From: JBGSOV01 sp041738935
GTDB taxonomy: Bacteria; Patescibacteriota; Gracilibacteria; CAIRYL01; GCA-016699755
Direction: 5' to 3'
Length of the DNA stretch: 51,829 bases
NCBI GenBank assembly: GCA_041738935.1
Contig: JBGSOV010000005.1
Coordinates: forward strand, 1-51,829
The notes under the pieces: model-generated
The model's database searches: none
The model's input: the letters and a program-made list of their open reading frames with translations, nothing else
Told to the model about the DNA's origin: nothing
Made by a program: the position numbers and the translations under genes
In this document: positions 1 through 8,739 of the stretch, piece after piece
Layout of the letters: the number at the start of each line of letters is the position of its first letter
How positions within the stretch are numbered: position 1 is the first letter of the stretch

Positions 1-2
1 AA

Positions 3-125
3 GCAGAAGAAGGAAAACATCATAATGCCGCTCTTACGGCTGTGGCCCGAAAAATGCTTCAGGTCATCTACGCGGTCTTGAGAAAAAATGAACCCTTTCT
101 TGCAAAAAAATGCTTGACCGAATGA
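3..125 (+). CDS. IS110-family transposase, C-terminal end (cut by window edge)
   Basis: The reading frame is open from the left edge and stops at TGA 123-125, leaving about 40 residues. The tail, with the core RKMLQVIYAVLRKNEPF, resembles the conserved C-terminal end of IS110/IS116/IS902 transposases, which rejoin DNA with an N-terminal DEDD domain and a C-terminal serine domain. Neither catalytic part is inside the window, so it cannot be said whether the element is intact. No terminal inverted repeat is visible downstream, as is normal for IS110. The family call rests on a short stretch and is moderate. Confidence 0.55.
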   Translation, partial: AEEGKHHNAALTAVARKMLQVIYAVLRKNEPFLAKKCLTE

Positions 126-130
126 TAGGA

Positions 131-457
131 GGTATTGCTTCCTTCTTTGCTAAAGCTGTAAAGAAGCGGTACCTCGCAATGACGAGTTTCTTGTCATCTC
201 GAGCTTGTCGAGAGATCTATGATTTCTGCACAAATACATACAATGCCAATATATTCGTTTGATTTCTACTTCTCTTCTCGGAAAATCAAACCACAGATTT
301 CTTCACTTCGCCGTGCTTCGGTCGGGATGACAAAATGTGCCGTCTTTGCGAGCGATCCCGAGCAGTCGGGAGACCGCGGCAATCCAGAAATGTAATGTCA
401 AAACACCCTCGACATGCTTTCTTTGACGCCCCCGATTCCAGACAGCTGGAATGACAT
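131..457. repeat. Cluster of palindromic intergenic repeats (GTCATTGCGAG type)
   Basis: This gene-free stretch holds several related units. 131-183, read on the minus strand, starts GTCATTGCGAGG and ends GAAGCAATACC. 192-335 begins GTCATCTCGAGC and ends with the inverted form GGTCGGGATGACA. 341-388 is a plus-strand copy running from TCTTTGCGAGCGATCCC to GGCAATCCAGA. 421-457 is an inverted relative containing GATTCCAGACAGCTGG. The same type recurs at 37682-37885. They look like dispersed, foldable intergenic elements; no coding sequence is seen here. Confidence 0.7.
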
Positions 458-482
458 TCGTTTTTGCGCTATGATTTCTCCG

Positions 483-572
483 ATGGATTTTATCAAATAT
501 ATTGTCGGGATTTTATTTATCACTGCCTGTTTTGCCGCTGTCATGATGTTCTTGTTTGGTCCAGCGGGATAG
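483..572 (+). CDS. Tiny single-span membrane protein (29 aa)
   Basis: ATG 483 to TAG 570-572 encodes 29 residues that are almost entirely hydrophobic after MDFIK, ending FLFGPAG, so one membrane segment is predicted. A TATGAT box at 470-475 lies exactly 7 bases before the ATG, as expected for a leaderless mRNA starting at the start codon. It converges with proB, with a 12-base gap. I do not recognise a family. It could be a chance frame, but its composition and promoter placement favour a real small gene. Confidence 0.4.
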   Translation: MDFIKYIVGILFITACFAAVMMFLFGPAG

Positions 573-584
573 CTTCAGCTCCCT

Positions 585-1667
585 TTACAGCAAATACACG
601 CTGTCGGCATGGATAAAGATTTTGCCTTTGGTGTCGCCATCAGCAAGACTTTTTTGCATTTCAGTAATGGCAATTTTTGCCACACCACGCCCGAGCTTTT
701 TCCCCGATTCGGACACGATTGCAACTGCATCACCTTCGTCAAAATCACCGCTGACTTTGCGCACGCCGACGCCCAAAATCGAAACTCCCGAGCGGCGCTC
801 GAGCAAAATCTTTTCGAGCGGCGCATCTACCATCACTTTGCCAAATTCTGCCGCGCCCGCAGCGAGCCACACGCGAATACCAGCTTTTTTCTTTGTCTGG
901 CTTGGCAAAAAGCGTGTACCAACATCTTCGCCGGCGACGATTTGTTGCAAGATATTGGTTTCGCGGCTGCTGGCAAGCACCATTTCAATTCCGATTTGAT
1001 TCATTACTTTTGCCGAATTGATTTTGCTGAGCATACCGCCAAGCCCAAATTCGCTTTTTTCTGTGCTCACATAGCTTTCGATTTCGGGCGTAATTGCTTC
1101 GACCACATGAATCATCTGTGCTGCTGGATCACTGGGATGACCGGTGTACAGTCCTTTTACGTTACTCAGCAAAATCAAACGGTCGGCGCAAAGCATGCCG
1201 GCGATAAAACTGGCGACTTGGTCATTGTCCGAAAAATCGAGTTCTTCTGGTGTCAAAAAGTCGTTTTCATTCACCACTGGCAAAATATTCCCCACGAGCA
1301 TTTTTTCCAAAATCGTGCGCATCGCAAGTTGCCGCTCGCGACTGGCAAAGTCGGTTCTCGTAACTAATCCTTGTGCGACGACAATTCCATATTTTTGAAA
1401 TTCGTCACGTAGGCGTTTCATCAATCGTGGTTGTCCCACGGCACTGCGAATTTGTGACAATTCGGTTTTACTGACTCTGCCGAGCGATTGTGGATCAAAT
1501 TCTTTGCGTCCGAGTCCTACCGAGCCAGAACAGACAAGCGCAATGTGGTGATTTTGTTCGCGTAATTCCGCCACACCGCGAGCAATATTCGCGAGCACGT
1601 CATCATCAATGTTGCCTTCGGAAGTCAAGATTGCGTTGGTGCCGATTTTGACAACAGTGATATTCAT
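585..1667 (-). CDS. proB: Glutamate 5-kinase with C-terminal PUA domain
   Basis: Phosphorylates L-glutamate to gamma-glutamyl phosphate, the first step of proline synthesis, in the cytoplasm. From ATG 1667 the protein is 360 residues, the usual length. The amino-acid kinase fold occupies about residues 1-250, starting MNITVVKIGTNAIL and including a nucleotide-binding CSGSVGLGR and the segment NENDFLTPEEL, where NEND is the family's catalytic region. A PUA domain covers about residues 275-350. A longer start five codons upstream exists, but MNITVVKIG matches the family start. proA and proC are not in the window, so the rest of the pathway must be elsewhere or absent. Divergent from the sugar transferase gene. 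Confidence 0.93.
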   Translation of the reverse strand: MNITVVKIGTNAILTSEGNIDDDVLANIARGVAELREQNHHIALVCSGSVGLGRKEFDPQSLGRVSKTELSQIRSAVGQPRLMKRLRDEFQKYGIVVAQGLVTRTDFASRERQLAMRTILEKMLVGNILPVVNENDFLTPEELDFSDNDQVASFIAGMLCADRLILLSNVKGLYTGHPSDPAAQMIHVVEAITPEIESYVSTEKSEFGLGGMLSKINSAKVMNQIGIEMVLASSRETNILQQIVAGEDVGTRFLPSQTKKKAGIRVWLAAGAAEFGKVMVDAPLEKILLERRSGVSILGVGVRKVSGDFDEGDAVAIVSESGKKLGRGVAKIAITEMQKSLADGDTKGKIFIHADSVYLL

Positions 1668-1775
1668 GCGAAAAAAGAGAAGCAAAACTCAAAAAATTCC
1701 AATGTGCAAAGCTACTCTGATTTTGCTTGCATTAGGCTATTTTTTCAAATAGAAAAATATGAGAGAATCTTGGTT

Positions 1776-3146
1776 GTGAAACGATTTGATATCTACATGG
1801 TGTTGGCGCGGATTCCGCTTGATTTTGTCGCCGCCTTTGCGGCGTGGTGGGCAGCGCGCACGGTGCGCCCATACACGGACTTGATTCCGTATTTGCATGT
1901 TTGGTTTGATCCGCAGTTTATTCCGAATGCTGCTTTTTTTCTACCGTTTTCACTAGCCGCCGCTGCGGGGTTTATCGTGATATTCGCCTTGCTGATGGCA
2001 TATCGTTGTGAAAATCCGCCAACATGGAGCGAAGATCTCAAAAATCTCTCCCTCGCCTCACTGTTTTGGGGAATGGCGCTCGTGAGTTTTTTTGCGCTCG
2101 CGTATCGTGAGCCAATTTTTTCGCGGATGATGCTCGGTCAAGCGATGGTGTTTGTCGTGATATTCGCCATTTTGATGCGGATTATTTTGCATTTTGTCCG
2201 ACAAGCATTTTGGCGAGGTGGGATTGGAATTATTCGGGTGGGACTTGTGGGAGCCGAAAACACTCGCAAAGAATTTCAACAGTTGCTCAGCCACTTGCCG
2301 CGCTATCAGTTGGTGGGTCAAGGCGATAATGCCAGTCAGCTTGCTGTCTGGGCGCTCGACGAAATCTGGCATGTTGACCGCCGCTTTGATCCCGAAATTG
2401 AAACCGAATTGCGCGAACTCTGCTATCGCGAACACAAAATTTTGCGCTTTGTACCAACATCTTCACTCGCTTTTGCGCGGATGGAAATGCTGATTCTCGA
2501 AGGCGTACCATTACTCCACCCGATTGCTGCGTCGTTGTCGGGTTGGGGACGCGTGCTCAAGCGTTCGTGCGATATTATTTTCGCCGCGGTTTTACTCCTC
2601 GTTTTGTCCCCGCTCTTGCTTGTACTCGCCATCTTGGTCAAAGCAACTTCGGCAGGACCAATATTCTACGGTTCCCAACGCGTTGGACGCGACGGCAAAG
2701 CCTTTACAATGCTCAAATTCCGTTCGATGATCAAAAATGCCGATGCGCACCGCTCGGCACTTTCTGCTGATAATCATCGCGTGGATGGACCCTTTTTCAA
2801 AATCAAAAACGATCCGCGTACAACACCATTCGGCAGATTTTTGCGGCGCTTTTCACTCGACGAACTCCCACAACTTTTTAATGTTCTCTTGGGACATATG
2901 TCGCTTGTCGGTTCGCGTCCGCATTTTGCCGAAGAGGTCGAGCGGATTTCGCCCGAGTTTCGCCGAATTCTTGCTATGCGTCCGGGGATAACTGGCTTGG
3001 CGCAAACCTCTGGTCGCAGCGACCTCAGCTTTGCGCGCGAAATGGAACTCGATCTCTTTTATCTCGAACACTGGAGTATTTGGCTCGATCTCAAGATTTT
3101 GCTCAAGACGATTTGGGTGATCGTGCAGGGAAAGGGCGCAGATTAA
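1776..3146 (+). CDS. Polyprenyl-phosphate sugar-1-phosphate transferase (WbaP/WcaJ type)
   Basis: Initiates surface glycan synthesis by moving a sugar-1-phosphate onto undecaprenyl phosphate in the membrane. The N-terminal part (about residues 1-150) has four hydrophobic segments, followed by a CoA-binding-like region and a hydrophobic helix at about 285-310. The C-terminal catalytic domain has the family motifs GSQRVGRDGKAFTMLKFRSM, FSLDELPQLFNVL, GHMSLVGSRP and MRPGITGLAQ. I choose GTG 1776 (456 aa) because GAGAAT at 1763-1768 lies 7 bases upstream; ATG 1797 is an alternative. No other glycan genes adjoin it. The sugar specificity cannot be read from the sequence. Confidence 0.88.
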   Translation: MKRFDIYMVLARIPLDFVAAFAAWWAARTVRPYTDLIPYLHVWFDPQFIPNAAFFLPFSLAAAAGFIVIFALLMAYRCENPPTWSEDLKNLSLASLFWGMALVSFFALAYREPIFSRMMLGQAMVFVVIFAILMRIILHFVRQAFWRGGIGIIRVGLVGAENTRKEFQQLLSHLPRYQLVGQGDNASQLAVWALDEIWHVDRRFDPEIETELRELCYREHKILRFVPTSSLAFARMEMLILEGVPLLHPIAASLSGWGRVLKRSCDIIFAAVLLLVLSPLLLVLAILVKATSAGPIFYGSQRVGRDGKAFTMLKFRSMIKNADAHRSALSADNHRVDGPFFKIKNDPRTTPFGRFLRRFSLDELPQLFNVLLGHMSLVGSRPHFAEEVERISPEFRRILAMRPGITGLAQTSGRSDLSFAREMELDLFYLEHWSIWLDLKILLKTIWVIVQGKGAD

Positions 3147-3235
3147 TGTCGCTGCTTATCAAAACAAAACTCCGCGATTCCCCTAAAAAATATTGTACTA
3201 GTTGGCTTTCCTTCTTTTCCGTCAAGGGGTTCTTA

Positions 3236-3264
3236 TTGTAAAAATTGCCCTAAACCGCTACAAT
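3236..3264 (+). promoter_or_regulatory. Candidate sigma-70 promoter of the MacAB-like operon
   Basis: TTGTAA (3236-3241) and TACAAT (3259-3264) are separated by 17 bases. Transcription would start near 3271, about 16 bases before the adaptor gene. A second box, TATAAC at 3273-3278, sits 8 bases before the ATG and could give a leaderless transcript instead. Confidence 0.5.
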
Positions 3265-3286
3265 ATGCCGGATATAACACAAAAAG

Positions 3287-5191
3287 ATGCTCTCAAAACC
3301 CGCAAAAAAATGGCTTACACGCCTGATTGTTATTGCTCTCCTTGTGAGCGGGATTGGCTATTATGCTTTTGGACGCGACAAACAAATAACCTACGTGACC
3401 GAAATCGTCCAAAATCGTGATGTGCGTGAGATTGTTGATGTTACCGGTTCGGTCGAAGCAAGTGAGGTGTTGGCACTCCGCTTTCCTTCTGGCGGAAAAA
3501 TCGAGTCAATGCTGGTTGCTGTCGGCGACAAAGTCACAGCGGGACAAAAACTCGCTCAAATTGATGCGACTTTTGCAGCCATTGACGTGCAAAAAGCTCA
3601 AGCCAGCGTGGCAGCTGCCGAGGCAGAATACAATCTGCTCTATCAGGGACCACCTGTGACCGAAGAGGCTTTGTACAAAACCGATATTGATGATGCCGAA
3701 TTAGCGCTTGCGCATGCTGCCGAAAGCCTCCTCAATACAAAAAAGATTAATGAGCACAAACTCGTAAAAGCCGAACAAGATGTTCTCAACAGCACCAATA
3801 CCGTGCAAAATGCCGAAATCGCTCTCGAAAACAGCAAAAAATCTGGTGGAACTTCGGAAGAAAAAGCTGACAAGACGCTGACAGATGTTTTTGCAAACGC
3901 CGAAAATCGTATTCGCAGCGCACTAGACAGTATCGAACAAACGCTTTCGGTCGCCGATCGCATTCTGGACGACAAGAGTAGTGAAGGGCGAGAGTATCAG
4001 GCTTTTTTGGGCTTCAAAGACCCACAAAGCAAAATTACTGCCAAAAACTCGTTCAAGCTGCAGCGCTCGCTGCTTGCCTCCCTCAAGTCTGATTTTGAAA
4101 CTGCGCAAAGCGAATGGAGTGCGGAGTTGGTAACAACAATGCTCCAAAAAACCGAAACCGTGCTGCTGGGCAGCAAAACTCTCTCGGATGATATTTTTGC
4201 GATGCTCGAGGCTTCGACCGAAAGTGCATCGCTCCCCGCTAGCAAAATTAAAGGTTTTCAGACCGAAATCACAAGCGAACGCAGCACATTACTTGCCAAA
4301 ATCGACACACTGCGCTCAACCACCCAAACCATTGCCGATGCAGACCTTTCTATTGCTTCAACCGGTGTTTCGTCCACCAGCGCCGTTGATTCTGCAGAAG
4401 CGGCACTCAGTGACGCCCAAAACCGTTTGATACTTGCCGAGCAAGCGCTGGACGAATTAAAAACTCAAAATTCAATTGCTTTGAACGATGTCAAAAAGGA
4501 TATCGAGCTCAAAAAACTACGCGTGCGCCGTACTGACGAGTCGCTTGCCAAGTTGGTTGCCAAACCTCGTCCGGTTGATACTGCTGCTGCACAAGCGCGT
4601 TTGCAGCAGGCAATGGCAAATCTGCGCCAAGCGCAAGAACAATATGATGACATGTTTTTGATATCGCCGGTCGATGGCGTGGTAACCGAAGTCAACGGAA
4701 AGGTCGGCGAAAATGCGACTGTTACCGAACCGACTGTCTCGCTTATGACTGATGGTTTGCAAATTACTGCGAATATTTCTGAGACAGATGTGGCGAAGAT
4801 CGCCATTGGCGATCCGGTCGAAATCTCACTCGATGCTTTGCCTCGCAATGTGGTTTTTGACGGTACTGTTACCAAAATTGATCCGGCAGAAACAGTAATT
4901 CAGGGGGTCATCTATTATCAAGCAACTGTTGTGTTTGATGGCGAAGACGAACGCATCAAATCGGGTATGACTGCTGACCTCGAAATCCTTGTGAACGAAT
5001 CGCCTGATGCTCTTAGTGTGACTCCGGGCGCCATTCAATACGAAGAAGATACGCCGTTTGTCTATGTACTCGAAAATGACGAAAAAGTTCGTCGCGATAT
5101 TACTGTCGGACTCGAGGGCAATGACGCCGTCGAAATTTTGACCGGCGTTAGTGTCGATGAAAGAATTGTCCTCTACGAAGACGAGAAATAA
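3287..5191 (+). CDS. MacA/HlyD-like membrane-fusion adaptor of an ABC exporter
   Basis: 634 residues. An N-terminal anchor (about 9-28, LTRLIVIALLVSGIGYYAFG) is followed by a first lipoyl-like half (about 50-95, with GGKIESMLVAVGDKVTAGQ), a very long coiled-coil-rich region (about 100-450), a second lipoyl half (ISPVDGVVTEVNGKVGENA) and beta-barrel and membrane-proximal domains up to the C-terminus. It should link the exporter below to the cell surface. The ATPase gene begins 20 bases downstream, so the two are almost certainly co-transcribed. The helical hairpin is longer than in typical MacA (about 370 aa in total). A MacA-type adaptor normally meets an outer-membrane channel; none is present here. 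Confidence 0.85.
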   Translation: MLSKPAKKWLTRLIVIALLVSGIGYYAFGRDKQITYVTEIVQNRDVREIVDVTGSVEASEVLALRFPSGGKIESMLVAVGDKVTAGQKLAQIDATFAAIDVQKAQASVAAAEAEYNLLYQGPPVTEEALYKTDIDDAELALAHAAESLLNTKKINEHKLVKAEQDVLNSTNTVQNAEIALENSKKSGGTSEEKADKTLTDVFANAENRIRSALDSIEQTLSVADRILDDKSSEGREYQAFLGFKDPQSKITAKNSFKLQRSLLASLKSDFETAQSEWSAELVTTMLQKTETVLLGSKTLSDDIFAMLEASTESASLPASKIKGFQTEITSERSTLLAKIDTLRSTTQTIADADLSIASTGVSSTSAVDSAEAALSDAQNRLILAEQALDELKTQNSIALNDVKKDIELKKLRVRRTDESLAKLVAKPRPVDTAAAQARLQQAMANLRQAQEQYDDMFLISPVDGVVTEVNGKVGENATVTEPTVSLMTDGLQITANISETDVAKIAIGDPVEISLDALPRNVVFDGTVTKIDPAETVIQGVIYYQATVVFDGEDERIKSGMTADLEILVNESPDALSVTPGAIQYEEDTPFVYVLENDEKVRRDITVGLEGNDAVEILTGVSVDERIVLYEDEK

Positions 5192-5210
5192 TTTTTCTTT
5201 TTTGCATCTT

Positions 5211-5903
5211 GTGAATTTAGTCGAATTTCAAGACATCACCAAAACCTACACTATGGGCGAGATGGAAACGCATGTCCTGCGTGGCGTGTCGCTTACCATC
5301 GAACGCGGCGAATTTGTCGCAATCATGGGTCCGTCCGGCTCTGGCAAATCGACACTCATGAATATCATGGGATTTTTGGACACGCCGACGAGTGGACACT
5401 ATAGCTTTGACCAAACCGAAGTGCGACACTTTGACGAAGACACGCTTGCGGATATTCGAAATCGCGAAATCGGATTTGTCTTCCAGATGTTCTATCTCCT
5501 CAACAAAATGTCGGCGCTCGACAATGTCAAACTCCCGATGCTCTACGCCAATGTCCCCGACCGCGAACAAGACGATCGCGCCAAACGCGCGCTCAAGGCG
5601 GTGGGACTCGAAGACCGCATGCATCACAAACCGAACGAGCTTTCGGGCGGACAGCAGCAACGTGTTTCGATTGCGCGTTCACTCGTCAACGAACCGAAGG
5701 TGATTTTTGCCGATGAACCAACCGGCAACCTCGATACCGCCTCGAGTATCGAAATCATGGACATCTTTGGCAAGCTCCACAAACAAGGCAAGACGATTAT
5801 CATGGTCACGCACGAAGACGACATTGCTGCTCATGCCGAGCGCATTATTGTGGTTCGCGATGGACAGATTGTTGAAGACAAACGGAAAGCTCTCCGGCAT
5901 TGA
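5211..5903 (+). CDS. MacB/LolD-type ABC transporter ATPase
   Basis: 230 residues from GTG 5211. It has Walker A GPSGSGKST (about 40-48), the Q-loop, signature LSGGQQQR, Walker B VIFADEPTGNLD and H-loop MVTHEDD, so it is a complete nucleotide-binding domain of the MacB/LolD/FtsE group. It powers the two permeases that follow in the same transcription unit. An upstream in-frame ATG at 5151 would overlap the adaptor gene; GTG 5211 gives the normal family N-terminus (VNLVEFQDITKTY). No Shine-Dalgarno is visible. Substrate unknown; related systems export peptides, macrolides or lipoproteins. Confidence 0.92.
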   Translation: MNLVEFQDITKTYTMGEMETHVLRGVSLTIERGEFVAIMGPSGSGKSTLMNIMGFLDTPTSGHYSFDQTEVRHFDEDTLADIRNREIGFVFQMFYLLNKMSALDNVKLPMLYANVPDREQDDRAKRALKAVGLEDRMHHKPNELSGGQQQRVSIARSLVNEPKVIFADEPTGNLDTASSIEIMDIFGKLHKQGKTIIMVTHEDDIAAHAERIIVVRDGQIVEDKRKALRH

Positions 5904-5979
5904 TTTTGTTCACACACAAAATTCTTCTGTCCTTTTATATCCAACCTTTCAGTCCTTTTCTCTCCTGATTCTTTGCTGC

Positions 5980-7215
5980 ATGAAAATCAACTCGCTTGTT
6001 TTGCGGCTTGCCTTTGCGGGAATTTTTGAAAATAAAACTCGTGCGTTTTTGACCATGCTGGGAATCATTATCGGAGTCGCGGCGGTGATTGCGATTATGG
6101 CGATTGGCGCGGGTGCGCAAAGTCTGATTACTGGTTCAATCCAAAAAATGGGCACAAATCTCGTTGGCGTGCTTCCTGGGGCGAGCAGCGACAGCGGTCC
6201 GCCAGCGGCAGCTATGGGAATTGTCATTACGACGCTGACGTATGGTGATGCGAAAGCGCTCGAAAAACTTCCACATGTTATCGGAATCTCTGCGTACGCA
6301 AATGGCGCTGCCGAAATCTCTGCCGGCAGAGAAACACTCACTGGCAATTTTAACGGTGTGACGGCGGCGTATCCTGTGGTCGAAAACCACGCTGTCGAAC
6401 ATGGACGGTTTTACACCGATAGCGAGGAGCAAACTGCCAAAAAGGTAGTGGTGCTTGGTGCCGAAATGAAAGAGAACCTTTTCCCTTTCACAGAACCAAT
6501 TGGCAAGAAAGTCAAAATCAAAGACGCCAAATTTACCGTCATCGGCGTCCTCGAAAAAAAGGGTTCTTCGTTGGCGAGCAATCCCGACAACCAAATCTTC
6601 GTTCCCCTCGCCACCGCACAAAAGATTCTTCTCGGACAACAGCATCTGGGGCTGATTCGGATCAAAATCGATCAAGAAGCGTACATTCCACTCGTGATGG
6701 AAGATATTGCCAAAACACTGCGCTATCGGCATCGCATCGATAATCCCGATGATGATGATTTTTCGGTACAATCCCTGAGTCAAGCACTCGAAATGCTGAC
6801 CGCGGTAACCGATAGTCTCAAATTTTTTCTCGCCAGTATTGCGGCGATTTCACTCATTGTCGGCGGTATTGGTATCACCAATATCATGCTGATGACGGTC
6901 AAAGAACGCACGCGCGAAATCGGACTCAAAAAAGCAATCGGCGCCAGACCAGCTCAAATTCGCAATCAGTTTTTGCTCGAAGCACTTATCGTCACCGGTA
7001 TTGGCGGCACGCTCGGTATTCTCCTTGGTGCACTTTTGTCTTTGGTTATTGCTCTTGTGGCGTGGCGGCTCGAATATACGTGGACGCTGTCGATTTCGCT
7101 CCTCTCGGTGGCGTTATCGTTTTTTGTGGCGATATTTGTGGGAGTGGTGTTTGGTTTGTATCCCGCACGCAAAGCTGCGCGCCTTAATCCGATTGACGCT
7201 TTACGCTACGAATGA
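5980..7215 (+). CDS. MacB/FtsX-like ABC permease 1
   Basis: 411 residues. One N-terminal membrane segment follows NKTRAFLTMLGIIIG, then an extracytosolic MacB-type domain (about 50-285), then three C-terminal membrane segments with the family motifs SLIVGGIGITNIMLM, ERTREIGLKKAIGA and a final YPARKAARLNPIDALRYE. It follows the ATPase after 76 bases and overlaps permease 2 by four bases (ATGA), a classic translational-coupling arrangement. Permeases 1 and 2 clearly diverged from one ancestor and probably pair as a heterodimer served by the single ATPase. Confidence 0.9.
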   Translation: MKINSLVLRLAFAGIFENKTRAFLTMLGIIIGVAAVIAIMAIGAGAQSLITGSIQKMGTNLVGVLPGASSDSGPPAAAMGIVITTLTYGDAKALEKLPHVIGISAYANGAAEISAGRETLTGNFNGVTAAYPVVENHAVEHGRFYTDSEEQTAKKVVVLGAEMKENLFPFTEPIGKKVKIKDAKFTVIGVLEKKGSSLASNPDNQIFVPLATAQKILLGQQHLGLIRIKIDQEAYIPLVMEDIAKTLRYRHRIDNPDDDDFSVQSLSQALEMLTAVTDSLKFFLASIAAISLIVGGIGITNIMLMTVKERTREIGLKKAIGARPAQIRNQFLLEALIVTGIGGTLGILLGALLSLVIALVAWRLEYTWTLSISLLSVALSFFVAIFVGVVFGLYPARKAARLNPIDALRYE

Positions 7216-8471
7216 CACTTTATCTGCGTCTTTTACGGCTGTCGTTTGCGGCGCTCTTTGACAACAAAGGGCGTTCGGCGCTCACCACGCTTGGCGTCAT
7301 TGTTGGCACGGCGATTGTGATTATCGTGCTCTCGGTTGGCGCTGGCGTGCGGGGACTCATTTTGACGCAAGTCGCTTCGATTACGCCCGAAACGCTCTGG
7401 GTCGAAGTCCAAATCCCGAGTAGCGGTACGCGTGCCGAACGCACGCAAAACTCTGGACAAGGACTAGTGACTGGTATTCAGATCACGACGCTCAGTCTTG
7501 AGGATGCTGCCGATCTCAGAAAAATACCAAATGTACTGAGCGGTTACGGAATCTCAATGGGGCAAGCAAAAATTACGCATGAGTCCGAAGAAGACACAGT
7601 GACATTTTGGGCGACCGAAGCAAGTTATGCCGAAATGGAAAAGCTGCCCTTCCTCGAAGGACGCTTTTTTACCGAAGCCGAAGACAACGAGCTTGCCCAA
7701 GTAATCGTACTCGGATACAAAACCAAACAGACACTCTTTGGTGATCAGTCTGCCATCGGTCAAAAAATAAAATTAAACAAACAAACTTTTAAAGTTGTTG
7801 GTGTCACCGACGAAATTGGTATTAAATTCTTTATGGATATGGACGAATTTGCCTATTTGCCGGTGCGCACTGCCCACAAAAAAGTGCTCGGTATCAATCA
7901 TTTGTCTGCCATCGGTATCAAAATGGAAAACAAAAATCTGATTGCTTCTACGATTGCGCGCGCCGAACGCGTGATGCGCAAAAATCACGATATTGATGAT
8001 CCCGAAAAGGATGATTTTATCATTCGCACCATGGATGAAGCGATGGAAATTATCGATACCGTTACGAATGCAATTTCACTCCTGCTCTTTTCTATCGCGT
8101 GTATTTCACTTATCGTCGGCGGCATCGGGATTATGAATGTGATGTATGTCGCGGTGACTGAGCGCACACGCGAAATCGGACTCAAAAAAGCCATCGGTGC
8201 GCCGCCGCACGCGATCCGTTTTCAGTTTCTCGCCGAAGCGGTGATGATTTGTTTTTTGGGTGGTGGTATCGGGATTGCTTTGGGTGCGGGGATTTCTTTT
8301 CTCGTCAGCGTCATTGCCAATGCACTTAATTTTGATTGGCCGTTTATTTTGCCACCTTCAGCGATTGTGATTGGCTTTGGCATTTCTACCGCACTCGGAA
8401 TTATCTTTGGGTTTGCGCCAGCCAACAAAGCCGCTTCACTCAATCCGATCGAAGCCTTGAGAAAAGTGTGA
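7212..8471 (+). CDS. MacB/FtsX-like ABC permease 2
   Basis: 419 residues with the same design as permease 1: an N-terminal helix (ALTTLGVIVGTAIVIIVLSVG), an extracytosolic domain and three C-terminal helices with SLIVGGIGIMNVMYV, ERTREIGLKKAIGA and a closing PANKAASLNPIEALRKV. The two proteins differ throughout their extracytosolic domains, so they are not a recent duplication. The ATG overlaps the stop of permease 1. This is the last gene of the export operon; a repeat cluster follows. Function as a transporter subunit is secure, the cargo is not. Confidence 0.9.
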   Translation: MTLYLRLLRLSFAALFDNKGRSALTTLGVIVGTAIVIIVLSVGAGVRGLILTQVASITPETLWVEVQIPSSGTRAERTQNSGQGLVTGIQITTLSLEDAADLRKIPNVLSGYGISMGQAKITHESEEDTVTFWATEASYAEMEKLPFLEGRFFTEAEDNELAQVIVLGYKTKQTLFGDQSAIGQKIKLNKQTFKVVGVTDEIGIKFFMDMDEFAYLPVRTAHKKVLGINHLSAIGIKMENKNLIASTIARAERVMRKNHDIDDPEKDDFIIRTMDEAMEIIDTVTNAISLLLFSIACISLIVGGIGIMNVMYVAVTERTREIGLKKAIGAPPHAIRFQFLAEAVMICFLGGGIGIALGAGISFLVSVIANALNFDWPFILPPSAIVIGFGISTALGIIFGFAPANKAASLNPIEALRKV

Positions 8472-8579
8472 TTTTGAATAGGCTTTGGTCGCGTCCAGAA
8501 GACGAAGCCAATTTTTGCCTCCTTTGTACTCTCTAAATTTACGATCGGATTTTTTCGAAGTGGGTGCGATTTCGGGCGG

Positions 8580-8710
8580 GGCTCTCCCCCTGGATAGGGG
8601 GAGTTGGAGGGGGTTGAAAAACACATCGACCCTCCTCAATCCTCCCTAACTCAGGGAGGAAGAAATCGCATCGACCCCACTCAGTCTCCTCTAACTTAGG
8701 GGAGGAATAC
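8580..8710. repeat. Palindromic CCTCCC/GGGAGG repeat cluster
   Basis: Three hairpin units lie in the gap between permease 2 and purA. CTCCCCC-GGGGGAG is at 8584-8603, CCTCCC-GGGAGG at 8641-8659 and CTCCTCT-AGGGGAG at 8686-8704. The second and third share flanks beginning CATCGACCC and repeat with about a 46-base period; the first is in the opposite orientation. A relative sits at 33884-33925. It may also end the two converging transcripts, but no T-run follows. The rest of 8472-8739 shows nothing else. Confidence 0.65.
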
Positions 8711-8739
8711 TCCGTGCCAAAATCTCTTTGTCAGAGAAG

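Noticed and set aside
131..457. Possible CRISPR array
   Set aside because: The repeated units are unequal, in both orientations and without regular spacers, so this is a palindromic repeat cluster.
609..1367. 252-codon plus-strand frame opposite proB
   Set aside because: Antisense to a complete glutamate 5-kinase; its translation has no protein-family features.
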